Assembly (NCBI GenBank): GCA_963921935.1
Contig: OY998181.1
Coordinates: 143,119,423-143,183,422 of the forward strand
Reading direction: 5' to 3'
Length of the DNA stretch: 64,000 nucleotides
From: Galeruca laticollis
Taxonomy: Eukaryota > Arthropoda > Insecta > Coleoptera > Chrysomelidae
Program-made: the position numbers and the translations under genes
In this document: positions 10,537 through 20,799 of the stretch, in pieces
Numbering within the stretch: position 1 is the first letter of the stretch
Layout of the letters: each line of letters starts with the position of its first letter
The notes under the pieces: model-generated
Told to the model about the DNA's origin: nothing
The model's database searches: none
Seen by the model: the letters and a program-made list of their open reading frames with translations, nothing else

Positions 10537-12466
10537 TAGTGATGGAGTATCGAATACTTTTTTGGGAATCGATTCTTCAGTGCTCCAATACATTTAAGAA
10601 TCGAGTACTTGACCGAGTACCGAGTACTGGAACGTTACACGTTACGTTTTAACTGCTATAAGTCCACGGCATCGGCATTGGCTGGTGTACTCGTCAACTC
10701 GGCCTCGAGTACCGATCGATAAGATCGGTCCATTTTTACAAGTAGGTGGTTCACAGCCAGTAGTACGTATGTATGTAGTTCTTGACAAGAATTATTGCGT
10801 AACGTAAGAGTAAGTTATAAAAAGTTGTTTATAGTATAAAAATATTTACTTAAATTTGAATATGAAGCCAGGAGCAATTAAATCAGCCGTGTGGGACTTC
10901 TTTAATAAAATTAATGAGAATAAGTCAGTTATATGTTCCTTATGTAAAAATAAATTCAAGTATTATGGCAACAAAACTAATATGAAAAAACATATTCAAA
11001 GAATGCATCCTCTATAGTGGAGAGAAAATAGTGCAGGACCGTCTTCGTCAACAGACTATGAAGAAAACTTTGAAGTACCTATAATCAAAACAGTAGTAGT
11101 GACGGATGAAAATCTGCTTACTTCTTTACAAGAACCGTGTTCAAAGAGAAAATTAGACATTGATTCAGTACGCGAACGAAAGTCGCCCAAACAGTTAAAA
11201 TTATTTGGTGTCAGAAATACAATTAGTGTTGCGAAAAAACGGGAAATAGACAGTAAACTATTAAAAATGGTAACTGTTGACTACCAACCTCTATCCATAG
11301 TGAAAAATATAGGTTTTCAAGAATATACCAAAGCTTTAAATAGTCACTATAATTTACTAAGTCGTAAAATTCTGACGGAAAATATGATTCCAAAACAATA
11401 TTCAGAATGTGTCTCAAAATTAAAGCAAATGTTACTTTTAGTAAAATATGTTTCCATAACGACAGACATATGGACCTCAGATAGTTGTGAAGCACATTTT
11501 ATTTATAATAACAAAATGTGTTCTTTTAATATTGCTACCAAAGAAATAGGAGAAAATATTGGACATATCTTAATACAAATTTTAGAGGAATGGCAATTAC
11601 TAGAAAAAATATTGACTGTTGTTTCTGATAACGATTCCAATATTAAAAAAGCAATTAATGAATATATAAAAAAACATCACCACCCTTGTGTACCGCATAC
11701 ATTGAATTTAGGTGTAACAGATGCTATACAGATCAATGAAATTCTCACAACAATTTTAAAAAATGCAGATCTTTAGTGGGTCATTTTGAGCATAGCGTTG
11801 TGGCAACAGAAAAACTAAAAAATACCCAGATTCAAATGAATACTCCAATTTTAAAAGTTAAACAAAATGTAGTAACACGTTGGAACTCTTGTTTAATAAT
11901 GATTGAAAGACTACTAAAAATTAAAGATTCGTTAGCTGTTTGTATAACAAATCTTCCAAGTGCACCAGAAGATTTGGACGCTTCTGAATGGTTGATACTT
12001 GAAGACTGTGCAATTATATTGAAACCACCTGAAAAATTAACAACAGTTCTTTGTGGCGAGCAGTACCCCACATTGTCATTAGTTATTCCTCTTATTAGGG
12101 GACTTCAACATTCATTGCAAAATATTGTTCCTAAAACCAATCGTGGCCAAATGTTGAAAACTAACCTTATAGAAGTGATTTCTAGACATCTTGGGTGTTT
12201 AGAACAGAACAAAATAGTTGCCAAAGCCAACTTTCTAGATCCCCGTTTCAAGAAAATTGGATTTGGTGTAGAAGACAACGCAAAAAAAGCTGAACAGTGG
12301 ATTTCGGAAGAACTTTCACAATTAATCAGCTCCAGAGAAATCGCAGATTCAGGTAGTTTTTTTCTAAATTTATTATATCATTTTTATTATATTCTGCTAC
12401 TATTTTTAGCTACTAAGTCTTCAACATAGGCGGGAACTACAGCACAATCAGTGCAACATGAGAGCG

Positions 12467-13117
12467 TGTAACCCTATGTAAGGGGGTGGTTACGGATTGC
12501 CGGGTAGGGTTGTACAGTCAGAGACAGGATTCCAAAATAAAATAAGTTTATTCTTATAAAGATATTTACAGACGCTATTTATATATGTACAATAAGATCA
12601 ATACCTGGCCTAAAATTAAATATCGATCCGTATGAGGTTGCGTATCTAATTATTTCTCGTCGACCGGGGAGATATACCTACGGAATAGTGGTTTGGACGA
12701 TGCAAACACCGAGACTTCAGTACACGGGTGTAAGCGGTAATACGGGTTCTGGATGCTCGTCAGAATCAATACCTCGGGCGAGACGAAGTACCTCTAAGTC
12801 AGTACCTTAGAGGCGGGAAGTACAGGAATATGTGAGAGTCAATACCTCTCACACGGGTGGCCGTCGTTGGGTAGGTCAATACCCTACCAAATGGAAAGAA
12901 GGATGCTCGCCAAGTCAATACCTTGCCGACGGAAGGGAAAAGTCTAACGAGTCAATACCTCGCCAGACGGGAGGGGAGGTCCTTTCGAGTCAAAGCCTCG
13001 ACCGGACTGTCTCATTGAAATTGTTGGTCGGTTTATATATCCATCAGCTGTCAATAAGAACTGGATTAGTTCGAACCATAGGCGTATCATCAGCGGTTTC
13101 ACCGGAACATCGTTACA
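12467..13117. repeat. Solo LTR, 651 bp, TSD AGCG/AGTG
   Basis: TGTAACCC at the start and CGTTACA at the end. Flanks are AGCG (12463-12466) and AGTG (13118-13121), a 4-bp duplication with one later change. Removing it rejoins the hAT-B frame exactly. TATA-like words exist on both strands (13031 plus; near 12580 minus), so orientation is not decided. The middle (12706-13005) is a row of hairpins, listed separately. The terminal heptamer is shared with the solo LTR at 3100-5288 (TGTGACG/CGTTACA), but the bodies do not match. Confidence 0.8.
12706..13005 (+). repeat. Array of eight hairpins with a shared TCAATAC loop
   Basis: Eight stem-loops in 300 bp whose 7-nt loop is TCAATAC or a one- or two-base variant, while the stems differ but still pair. 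Loops are at 12717 (TCAGTAC), 12766, 12799 (TCAGTAC), 12839, 12876, 12915, 12952 and 12990 (TCAAAGC). Best stems: CCTCTAAG/CTTAGAGG (12791-12813) and TGTGAGAG/CTCTCACA (12831-12853), both 8 bp and perfect; 12867-12890 is 8 bp with one bulge. Others have 4-7 pairs with internal mismatches. A CGGRARG-like tail follows most 3' arms. Function unknown. Confidence 0.8.
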
Positions 13118-13453
13118 AGTGACTCCAGTGACATTTGGGCATTTTTCGACTCCAAAATGGAACAAGTAAAAAATACTTCTTCCTCAACTAGCTCAGCTTT
13201 TGTTACAATCAAGCCATATCTACAGATTCCCTACTTGAAAAAATTAGATAATCCATTGCAGTTCTGGAAAAAAACATGAAATTATTTTCCAGAATTGTAC
13301 CAACTAGCTATACAATACCTCTGCATTCCAGCTACATCGGTTCCATCGGGAAGAGTATTTTCGAAGGTTGGTCAGATAACTAACATTAGAAGAAACCGTT
13401 TATTACCAAAAAATTTGTATATGATTATCTTTTTGAACAGTGCCGATATATAA

Positions 13454-14186
13454 AAATTATAACTCATCCAATCATCTAGCCTCTTCAATTATTATTATAA
13501 TATAAGTTACATTTTTTTTATTTGTCGTTCATGTCTGACTTAGGCCAAAATTCATTAATAAGAGTTACGTTTTTAGTTATTTTTATTATAAATAATTTTT
13601 ATTTTTATTTACATGTTTTTACATTATTATATAGTATACACAGTTTACCCAACTTTCTAATTAATTTGTGATTCCCGATGTGAAAATATTTCATTTTTTA
13701 AATGAATGAAAAGATCTTCATTTTAGGGTAAGGAATGTTGGCAATAGTGATGAATAAATGTAACAGATTTGATTGGCTGTTTTATTTCACCATAGATAAT
13801 CTTTATGGTTTACATTTTATTGGCGATTATAGATAACCTTTCTGGCGACTTTGAATCGATGTTCATCAGTCATAACGTTAAAATTTTTATTTTAAAATCA
13901 CGAATTTCGTGGATTACGTATTAAGCAGCGCGCCCATGGAATTAGTCCCTTTCAGTTCGGTACGAAACAGTCTTGTCGGAATGTTTTGCAATACACGGAA
14001 ACAAATTAGCACCAGCGCACGGCTAACGTCCCGCTCGGCAACGTCTGTCGGTTGGCTTCGGCATCGGTCTTTTTTGGTAGAGAGGGCAAAACATTCCGAA
14101 GGTCCGAACAGTTTTATCACGTGTAGAAGGGGAGATAGTTGTTTATTTATGTTATTTACTATGTTGTGTGGTAATTAGTTTACATT
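13454..14186. other. hAT-B tail and 5' region of the next Harbinger
   Basis: AT-rich to about 13900, then a GC-richer stretch (13905-14140) directly before the MADF ATG at 14187, which is probably its promoter and 5' leader. An 89-codon frame here (13909-14178) has no recognisable features. Confidence 0.35.
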
Positions 14187-15790
14187 ATGGATGAAGAACT
14201 TTTGATTGATACTGTCAGAGAATATTTGCACCTGTATGATCAAGCTAATAAATATTATCACGACGATGCACGAAAGGAAAATGCTTGAGAAGAAATAGGA
14301 ACAATTCTTCAACGCACAGGTAATATATTTTAAATTAATAACGTAAACATACAGTGTAAATATGTTACAAATTTTGTGCGCCGAAAGTTTTGCTTTGATG
14401 CATATCATGGTATGTTTCTTCTTCCTTGATAAACCGTTTCACGTTGCCAAGGTACAGAACCTTGAGGAGAAATAAAAAAATCTTTAAATGTTTCTCGAAT
14501 TGCATGTGCTTCTCTTTAAAAATTGCCACCCTGTCTTACCATAGGTGCTATGCCTATTGGTTTTTCTTCAAGCGCAAGTTCTCCCGGCTGCCATTCACAT
14601 TTATCATTTCGAAGGAAATTGTGTAATATGGTAGTAGTCTGTACATTGAGATGCTCTGGTGAAATATTAAATTTTTTGAAATGTATGCGAAATTTTTTTG
14701 ACAAAATTCCAAATCCATTTTCACTTACTCGTCTTGCCCTGCTATGTCGATAATTGTATATTTTTTAGCTTCATCATTAACGCTTTGTATGCCCGGATAC
14801 GGTCTCATCAAATTCAGCAGCAAAGGAAATGCCTCGTCTCCCACTATTACATGAGGCAACACTTTGTCCCCGGCAGAGCTTTATTTGGCGGTATTCCCAG
14901 TTTTCCACAAAGTAAATGTTTGCCTAATTCTGGCGAATGAAAGATACCACCGTCACTATTTCGTCCATATGCTCCTATATCGACAGTTATAAATCTATAA
15001 TCAGCGTCTATTAGGGCAAGAAGCGCGATACTATATTGCTTTTTGTAATTATGGAAAAGAGACCCTGAATTAGGTGGCCTTTCAAATACCACATGCTTGC
15101 CGTCCAGGGCACTCAAACAAATTGGATTACTCCATTTTTGAGAAAATCCATCTTCTATTTTCTGCCACTGTTCTGTTGTAGGAGATGTCATTACGATAGG
15201 TTGTAGTGTTTCCCATATTTTTGAACATGTGTCGTAAATAATGTTTCGGACTGTAGTTTCTCCCAATCGATAGCTAAATGAGATTATAGCAAATTAATCT
15301 CCGTAACCCAAAAACCTACAAGTTAAAAATATTATATAAGTAGTTAATTCCCCTTGAAAAATTTAAAAATTCATTCAATTTAATCAATTCATTTTAAAGA
15401 ATGCAAAATCCAATTTACTAATAACGATACATATTTTTCAGCGGCTGAATGTAAAAGAAAATGGACATCTCTACGGGATAATTTCCGAAAACTATTAGGA
15501 AACGGAAGACCAAAAGTGGTCAACCCGCTACAAAGTATAAACCATGGAAGTTCGAAAAACAGATGTCTTTTTTACTTCCGTATATTAGTGAGCGAGAATA
15601 GTCTTCAAATTTTCTACCAACTGATAATGGATCTGAGAAGATGAAGATGGTAACAAAACCCCAAATTCCCAAATTAGTGATTCTCAACCGAATTCCCCAC
15701 ATTCTCTTCCAAATACCATGCCCATATCTTCACATTCTTCATTGGGTTCATCTACATCCTTTAAAGTTCGTCGACCGGCACCCATGTCAA
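14187..15790 (+). pseudogene. MADF-domain protein of a Harbinger element, broken
   Basis: Exon 1 (14187-14319): MDEELLIDTVREYLHLYDQ, broken by a TGA at 14286, ending at the donor CACAG|GTAATA. Intron 14320-15441 holds the minus-strand transposase. Exon 2 starts at 15442 after TTTTTCAG and reads AAECKRKWTSLRDNFRK, PATKYKPWKFEKQMSFLLPYISER, the second half of a MADF DNA-binding domain. A frame change near 15640 leads to a Ser/Pro-rich linker reaching about 15790. MADF proteins are the usual DNA-binding partner of insect Harbinger transposases. Downstream it runs without a clear break into a zeste-like reading. Confidence 0.7.
14516..15315 (-). pseudogene. Harbinger transposase inside the MADF intron
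   Basis: Minus-strand exon beginning after ...CTTGTAG near 15315. It reads FLGYGD, then a stop, then SYRLGETTVRNIIYDTCSKIW, CLSALDGKHVVFERP (first D), YRFITVDIGAYGRNSDGG and KALPG. After a frame change near 14850 the other motifs follow: a VGDEAFPL-like segment, ARRVSENGFGILSKKFR (final E) and TTILHNFLRND. All three catalytic acids can be located, but not in one frame. It lies wholly within the intron of the plus-strand MADF gene, the same layout as at 34160 and 53620. The upstream transposase exon was not found. Confidence 0.75.
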
Positions 15791-16110
15791 CGGTAGTACA
15801 AACTGATGCTGTAAGTATCAATAAGAAGGCAAATTACTGGAATGTAATCACTAAAGAATTTAATGCAAATAATGAAAGACCAAGGAGCATAGATGTTTTG
15901 GAAAATAAATATGAAAACTTGAAAAAAAAATACCAAGAAAAAGTTAGCAGATGAAAAACCTTCAACAGGGGTACCGGAGGGGGACCGTACAAGAATTTTG
16001 ACATAACAGATATAAATATTGCCATAAAAGATATTCTCGGAACAGGGGTTACTGGTGTAGAAAGCTACTGTGACTCAGGTGAGTTGTTCAGCATATTTCA
16101 CAGCATAAAT

Positions 16111-16174
<64 letters not shown>

Positions 16175-16915
16175 TTATTTATTTATATTCAAGACAATTT
16201 TTTTTCAGAGTCACAAAACATTGAAATATATGTAGACAATTCTACTGCCAATGAAAGTGGGGATATTGAAGATAACATAGTTGAAAATGAGGATGTTGAA
16301 CAAGAACCAGTTTTACATAAAGGTAATAAAAATAATGAATGTTTTTATTATTCAATGGTTGTTTGGAATATTTTTAAAAAGTAGTCAACATTAATGGCAG
16401 GAACGGCATAATATAAATGATCTCAACTGATTGACTGGCTCAAAAAGTGTATAACATTGATTGATAATACTTCTCTGTGGCTGTATTCAGTTATGCTCAA
16501 TTTTGTTAAAATGGCATGAATATCATTTAAATGAAATGGGTGCAATGATTTACTGCTTTCTTACTAAAACATATTTATTTCAGATCTCATGGTGAATGAC
16601 GAAGTTGAACACAATGAAATTGAAAATTGGAGACCTTTTAATTTCAGTGGAAAGAAATTTTCAGGCAATGAACTCTGTACACCTATTTCCGAAGCATTAA
16701 GATGTCAGAAGCAGAAAAATGCTACAGAAACACGAATTGCAACGGCTTCTAATACAAAGAACACCAAAAAAATTGATCCATTGAAGACAAAACTAGGGCA
16801 GTGGGCCAAAGAACACAGAAGAAAAATGGACCATCTAGACACAAAGAATGCCTTGGAATTAAAATTCATGAGACAGGAACATGAAGCACGGATTAGTGCA
16901 TTGTTGAATCATTAA
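15718..16915 (+). CDS. Zeste/Myb-SANT-like DNA-binding protein, spliced
   Basis: Proposed exons: 15718-16079 (QTDAVSINKKANYWNVITKEFN, ERPRSIDVLENKYENLKKK, the zeste-like trihelix pattern seen in many insect transposon-linked proteins), 16209-16320 and 16583-16915. Splice signals: ACTCAG|GTGAGT, TTTTTTCAG|AGTC, CATAAAG|GTAATA and TTATTTCAG|ATCT. The last exon ends in a charged helical tail (EHRRKMDHLDTKNALELKFMRQEHEARISAL), the usual coiled coil. A TGA near 15951 breaks the first exon, so it may already be dead. It follows the MADF reading with no visible boundary, and ACTGATGCT|GTAAGT near 15808 could be a MADF donor. Either a second transposon gene or a fusion. Confidence 0.5.
16114..16187. 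repeat. (AT)n then (TTTA)n microsatellite
   Basis: About 57 bases of alternating A and T followed by TTTATTTATTTATTTA, inside the first intron of the zeste-like gene. Confidence 0.95.
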
Positions 16916-17590
16916 AACAAAAATAGTTTCAACTTATTATTTTTGGTTTCTATTAAATAGGAAATGTCAGTTTTATTTATTATTACTTAATTAAGAGTTG
17001 TTTTTTTGTTAATTTGTATTTGATGACGTGTTTGAATTAAAAATATTCAGATACCCCGAAATATATGTTTCGTTACACGAACTTTGTTTTTAAAAACTTT
17101 TATCAACTTAAAATACAAAATATCGACTTTGAAAAATAACAGTAAAATATAAAATGTATAAACAGGATGTGTAGATAAAATAATATGCAGACTGAATTAA
17201 ATATATTTACAATTTGTATTTATATGTTGAATGTGCTGATGTTGCACCAACGGTCGTTGCAGTACCGGAACCCAGTGGATACGTCGGCAATATACAGGAT
17301 GTAATTCCTCCATCCCCAGAGAGATCCATACAGGGTGTGGATAGATTACTCATCTTCTTCTTCTTGGAAAGTTCTCGGTTTTGGTTTTGGATCAGCTGTG
17401 GCTTCGTTGACCATTTTTGTTGTGATTAAATTAACTGTCTCGACCCTTACTTCGTGGAATATGCTCATATTAGTGTTTTTAAATGAAACTCACGGTCTCT
17501 AGTTAATTCCAGAATATAATAAAAGTTATTAAAAATTCTAAAAAATTTACAATTGTTTCGATAAATCAATATCATCTGACAATGAAATCG
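16916..17590. other. No gene recognised
   Basis: AT-rich tail after the zeste-like gene. An open frame at 17214-17429 (DVAPTVVAVPEPSGYVGN, IQDVIPPSPERS) looks protein-like in composition but I cannot place it. From about 17450 the sequence may be the far end of the minus-strand gypsy remnant. Confidence 0.35.
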
Positions 17591-18595
17591 CTACGAGCCA
17601 AATAGGCGATGCCATGGCGAATTACTCGGCTTAATTATATTTTGCTCTGACATTTTTTCAATTTGTAGTTTAACTTCTTCTTTATGGACGTATGGGTAAG
17701 GGTAACTTTTAGTATAAACAGGAATTTCATCAGTAGTACGAATTCTATGTTTAATTTCGTTTGTAAAAGTTAACTGATTTTGGTCTTTATGAAAGATATC
17801 AGCGTATTTACTACACATATTAAGAATCTCTCTTTTTTCTCTTTTTTCTTCGTCATTTAAATGGTCTGTTCTAATGAGATTGTCAATTTCGTCATATTTA
17901 TATTCGTCATTGTCATTTTTAAGATCAAAATGGTACATTTCAAAATTATTTTCTACAGGAATACTATTAATAGGACATAAAATAGTGAAATTTGTATCGT
18001 CGTCGGAATTGTTACGAATTTCGACAGTTGCCCAACCGTTATTAGCGACTGAGATACATTCAGGTATAATACAACTGCCTAAAATTTGTTGAGGTATTAA
18101 AATTTCTCCTGTGAGCGTTGTGACTTGGATATTAATTTTTGTAATTGTTTGACCTGGTATAATTTTTGACACAATTTTCTTTGGAGTTGCTTTAAAATAA
18201 TTAATTGGTAAATTGGCATTTCTTGATTTAATTTGTGAATTTGGAAAATCAATATTAATTCCGAGTGATTGTAATAAATCTACTCCGATTAAGCCATCGA
18301 AAATACAATGAAATTTATACGCATAAAATGTTACATTTTCATCATCATTAAATTCTGAGAACACGGGTATGCTTACGGAAGTATTATGACGTGATGAACC
18401 GAAGGACGTTGAGACAACGAAAAGTTCATGACTTTTATACTCAGCGAAATATTTATCAATTATTTCTGGAGAAAAAAAAGATTTAGTTGCACAGGAATCG
18501 ATTAATAATTTTAGTGGTAGATTTTTTATAGTAATATAAGGTAGTTCTCTTTTATCGGATGAATTGTTATATTCTATCAGGGTTTCGCGTCGAGA
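17591..18595 (-). pseudogene. Ty3/gypsy protease and start of reverse transcriptase
   Basis: The minus-strand frame is open from about 18595. The aspartic protease motif reads LLIDSCATKSFF where the family has D-S/T-G, so the catalytic loop Gly is Cys. The flap and second hydrophobic half follow (FDGLIGVDLLQSLGINI), then a linker, then the RT start: HRIRTTDEIPVYTKSYPYPY, EEVKLQIEKMSEQNIIKPSNSPW. At 17620 the frame breaks (the next frame reads MASPIWLV), and the RT core, RNase H and integrase are absent. Gag is also nearly all missing: only about 250 bp separate the protease from the LTR-like region. A doubly deleted old copy. Confidence 0.85.
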
Positions 18596-18659
18596 GGCAA
18601 ATTATCGTTGTCTGATTTTAATAGACAAGACAAAACAGCAAGCCAGAAGCCAGCGAAAG

Positions 18660-19156
18660 TTCTATCGCAATCTTTCAAAAATCCAGGTGGTATCGTAGAA
18701 ATTTTCTGAAAATTGACAAAACAAAGCAGGAGTTGCGAAAGTTTTATCGAATTTTCTAGGAATTAAATTTACAATTCTTCTCGTTTGGTTTCTCGTGCTT
18801 TACGTTGAGCGCTAGTTTTGTAAATGTGTTTAAAATATATTTATTAAAATAATAATTCAACACTATAAATTCACAATTAGAAAGAAATATAATATAAGAA
18901 CCCTAAAAGAAAAGAAAATGGTAACAATATTATTATGAAGCGTTTAATGACTTAGCCGTGGCGCTGAGTCCACGTAGGCTGAAATGTGTTTGCTTGATGT
19001 TCATCTACTGTGGCCGGATGGTATAGAATCCAGTCAGGTCTCCGTTCAGAGTATGCTTCGTACGCCATCTACGCGCGGGGCTCCTAAGTATCCTCCATGT
19101 AATGCTGGTCGCTGACTAGAAGGGGTACAGGCGTATTGTAATGTTCGACCGCTACA
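18660..19156 (-). repeat. Probable 5' LTR and leader of the gypsy remnant
   Basis: On the minus strand the unit starts TGTAGCGGTCGAAC at 19156, includes a GC-richer block (18950-19140) and an AT-rich tail with AATAAA-type words, and leads into the protease remnant. The inner boundary and primer site are not clear. Confidence 0.5.
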
Positions 19157-19577
19157 TGCTTAATTTTTTTAAATTGTCAGCGTCAAGTTTCTCATTTGTT
19201 TATATATTTTTTCAATTTATGTTATCTATATGAAATACTCTTTATGTTTTAAGTTTAGGACTTTTTTAGTAATTGTAAAGATAGAAATAAAAACCGAATA
19301 AACCTACTTTCGTATTCATTAATGCGAGGGAAAACCCGATAAATGTCACATTTTTTTATATAATGTTTTTATAAATGAACTATAAATATATATTGTCACG
19401 AATTCATAATGAAACCTCCACAGATTCATGTTTAGAAATGGTCTGTAAAGCTCCCCTGGCATACTTTAAATACTCATTGAAGTTGCAAAAATCTTAGAAG
19501 AATATTTAAATACGTTTATCTGGAAACATATGTTGTAGTTACCGGGTTTTCGCACTAACCCCTCGATATATGTATAG
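19157..19577. other. No gene recognised
   Basis: AT-rich. It ends at the acceptor-like ATATGTATAG|AAGG used by the Harbinger C-terminal exon. Nothing else identified. Confidence 0.35.
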
Positions 19578-19708
19578 AAGGAAATTTGCAGTTAAATGAA
19601 GAAATACCAGAAGATGACAACAATTATGATGACATTTATCCTTTAAATAATGCAAATTTAGAAGGTGCTGCTGCAAGATATAGACTTGTAGATCAATATT
19701 TTACATAG
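19578..19708 (+). pseudogene. Harbinger transposase last exon
   Basis: The short frame EGNLQLNEEIPEDDNNYDDI..AAARYRLVDQYFT ends in TAG at 19706. An acidic stretch followed by a helical R..LV..YF tail is the normal end of HARBI1-like transposases. The catalytic exons are missing, because the gypsy remnant lies upstream. It is convergent with the Myb-like gene just downstream, the same arrangement as at 2475-5960. Confidence 0.6.
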
Positions 19709-19749
19709 AGTTGTACTCGGTAATAAATAAAAAATGTCTTTATTTAATT

Positions 19750-20763
19750 TTATTGTTTTAAATTATTTGATTTTTTCATTGCAGTTGCTAACCTGTCTAA
19801 TTGATGGGTAATATTAGACAAGCCTTCTTGCATAGTTTTTTTAATATCTTTCAAAATAACAAGTGTCTCTTGGTATATCTCAATTTCATCCACATCACTG
19901 ATTTTTCTTTTTTTTATTTATTTTTGGTGTAAATCCATAGTTGTGATCAGTTAAAATAGCAGTATGATTTTCTACTGGGGTCTTAATTAAGGTATAACTA
20001 GTTGAGGGCTCCTCATATTCAGCTCTAAATTGAATTTTTTCAATGTCACTCACCGACTTGACCTAAAATAAAAAAAAATTTTAAACTGTCTTCTTTGTCT
20101 AAGTTGGAATTACTGGAACCATTCGTTATATTCATACTGAACACACTATTTACTACCACTGCACCAATAATCACGATTACAATGTCTGACGCGCGTTTCG
20201 ATAACCAAACTATTCTCTTCAGAGACCGAAGGTAAACTGAGACGATAACTTGGTTATCGAAACGTGTGGTGTGGTGTCAGTAAATAGTGTGTTCAGTATG
20301 TCTTTTTTTCTATTAGCTTTTGTACTTACACCTATTTCCTTACTGCCAACTCGGGCCGCCAAGAAGTGCCAGTAACCTAAGCTCCAAATCATTTAAAGGC
20401 GCAACTTCGCTGGAACCTCCTCCAGTGGTCACTGTTTAATGCAGTGGTCTTTTTTTTAATAGATATTTGTAATCTGTCCAGCACTAAAAATTTAAGATGT
20501 ATTTTTCAGTCAAAATCTTTATATAAGATTTTAAAAGTATTTTGCAATAAACTCATTTTATTTTAGACATACCTTATTCCATTTATCGGGTGTTCTTTCC
20601 CCAAGCTCCAAATAATTAAGGTGCTCAGCCAATTCCATCCACAGTTTTCTTTGTCTGTATCTGTCATTAGGTTCAACAAATTACCCTGTAGCAAGTCCTT
20701 AGTTTTTCTCAAAACAATTTATTATCAAGCTCCAATGTTGCTCTTTCAGCTTAAACGACATTT
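19750..20763 (-). pseudogene. Harbinger Myb-like partner protein
   Basis: Minus-strand gene. Exon 1 starts ATG near 20763 and reads MSFKLKEQHWSLIINCFEKN, then two stops, then DRYRQRKLWMELAEHLN and ERTPDKWNK at the donor AAG|GTATGT near 20575. Intron of about 510 bp. Exon 2 starts after TTTTAG near 20065: VKSVSDIEKIQFRAEYEEPSTSYT. A frame change near 19920 leads to ISDVDEIEIYQETLVILKDIKKTMQEGLSNI..QLDRLATAM, a coiled-coil end, stop at 19750. The trihelix-plus-coiled-coil layout is that of Harbinger Myb-like proteins. The intron contains a large fold-back (20133-20300). Confidence 0.65.
20133..20300. repeat. Nested perfect inverted repeats (fold-back)
   Basis: An outer perfect inverted repeat of 22 bp (20133-20154 with 20279-20300) encloses an inner perfect 15-bp inverted repeat (20194-20208 with 20250-20264). 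The inner arm reads CGTTTCGATAACCAA. Such TATCGAAACG hairpins are common in arthropod retroelement repeats. The CTGA...GAAAC spacing at 20237-20263 recalls hammerhead motifs known from Penelope-like elements, but the core is not intact. Confidence 0.8.
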
Positions 20764-20799
20764 TTATATTTCTCTTATTTTATATCAAAAAAATTAAAA

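Larger units (their letters stand above)
10862..13453 (+). pseudogene. BED-finger hAT transposase (hAT-B), broken
   Basis: ATG at 10862. An N-terminal BED zinc finger reads SAVWDFF..CSLCKNKF..HIQRMH, followed by a TAG at 11015. Then comes a long open frame with SITTDIWTS and VVSDNDSNIKKA (catalytic region) and HTLNLGVTDAI. A frame change near 11776 leads to KQNVVTRWNSCLIMIERL and AKANFLDPRFKKIGF. A probable 56-bp intron (GTAGTT to TTTAG) starts about 12353. The solo LTR interrupts at 12467; across it the frame rejoins as QHES|DSSDIWAFF when one TSD copy is ignored. The end reads CIPATSVPSGRVFSKVGQI, the dimerisation motif, with a further TGA near 13277. ZBED-like family; inactive. Confidence 0.88.
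10537..13690 (+). mobile_element. hAT-B transposon (right end not resolved)
   Basis: The left end TAGTGATGGAGTATCGAATAC at 10537 resembles hAT termini. It is followed by GAGTACT/CGAGTACC subterminal words up to about 10715. The plus-strand BED-hAT transposase follows (10862-13453). No matching inverted end or 8-bp TSD was found on the right, so that end is approximate or lost. A solo LTR is inserted at 12467-13117. Confidence 0.65.

Noticed and set aside
13060..13080. tRNA T-arm-like GTTCGAACC word
   Set aside because: No acceptor, D or anticodon stem can be formed around it; it lies in the LTR end.
13909..14178. 89-codon plus ORF before the MADF gene
   Set aside because: It overlaps a likely promoter/leader and the composition is not protein-like; an opposite-strand ORF covers the same bases.
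20237..20263. Active hammerhead ribozyme
   Set aside because: The word order is suggestive, but the conserved CTGANGA core is not intact on either strand.
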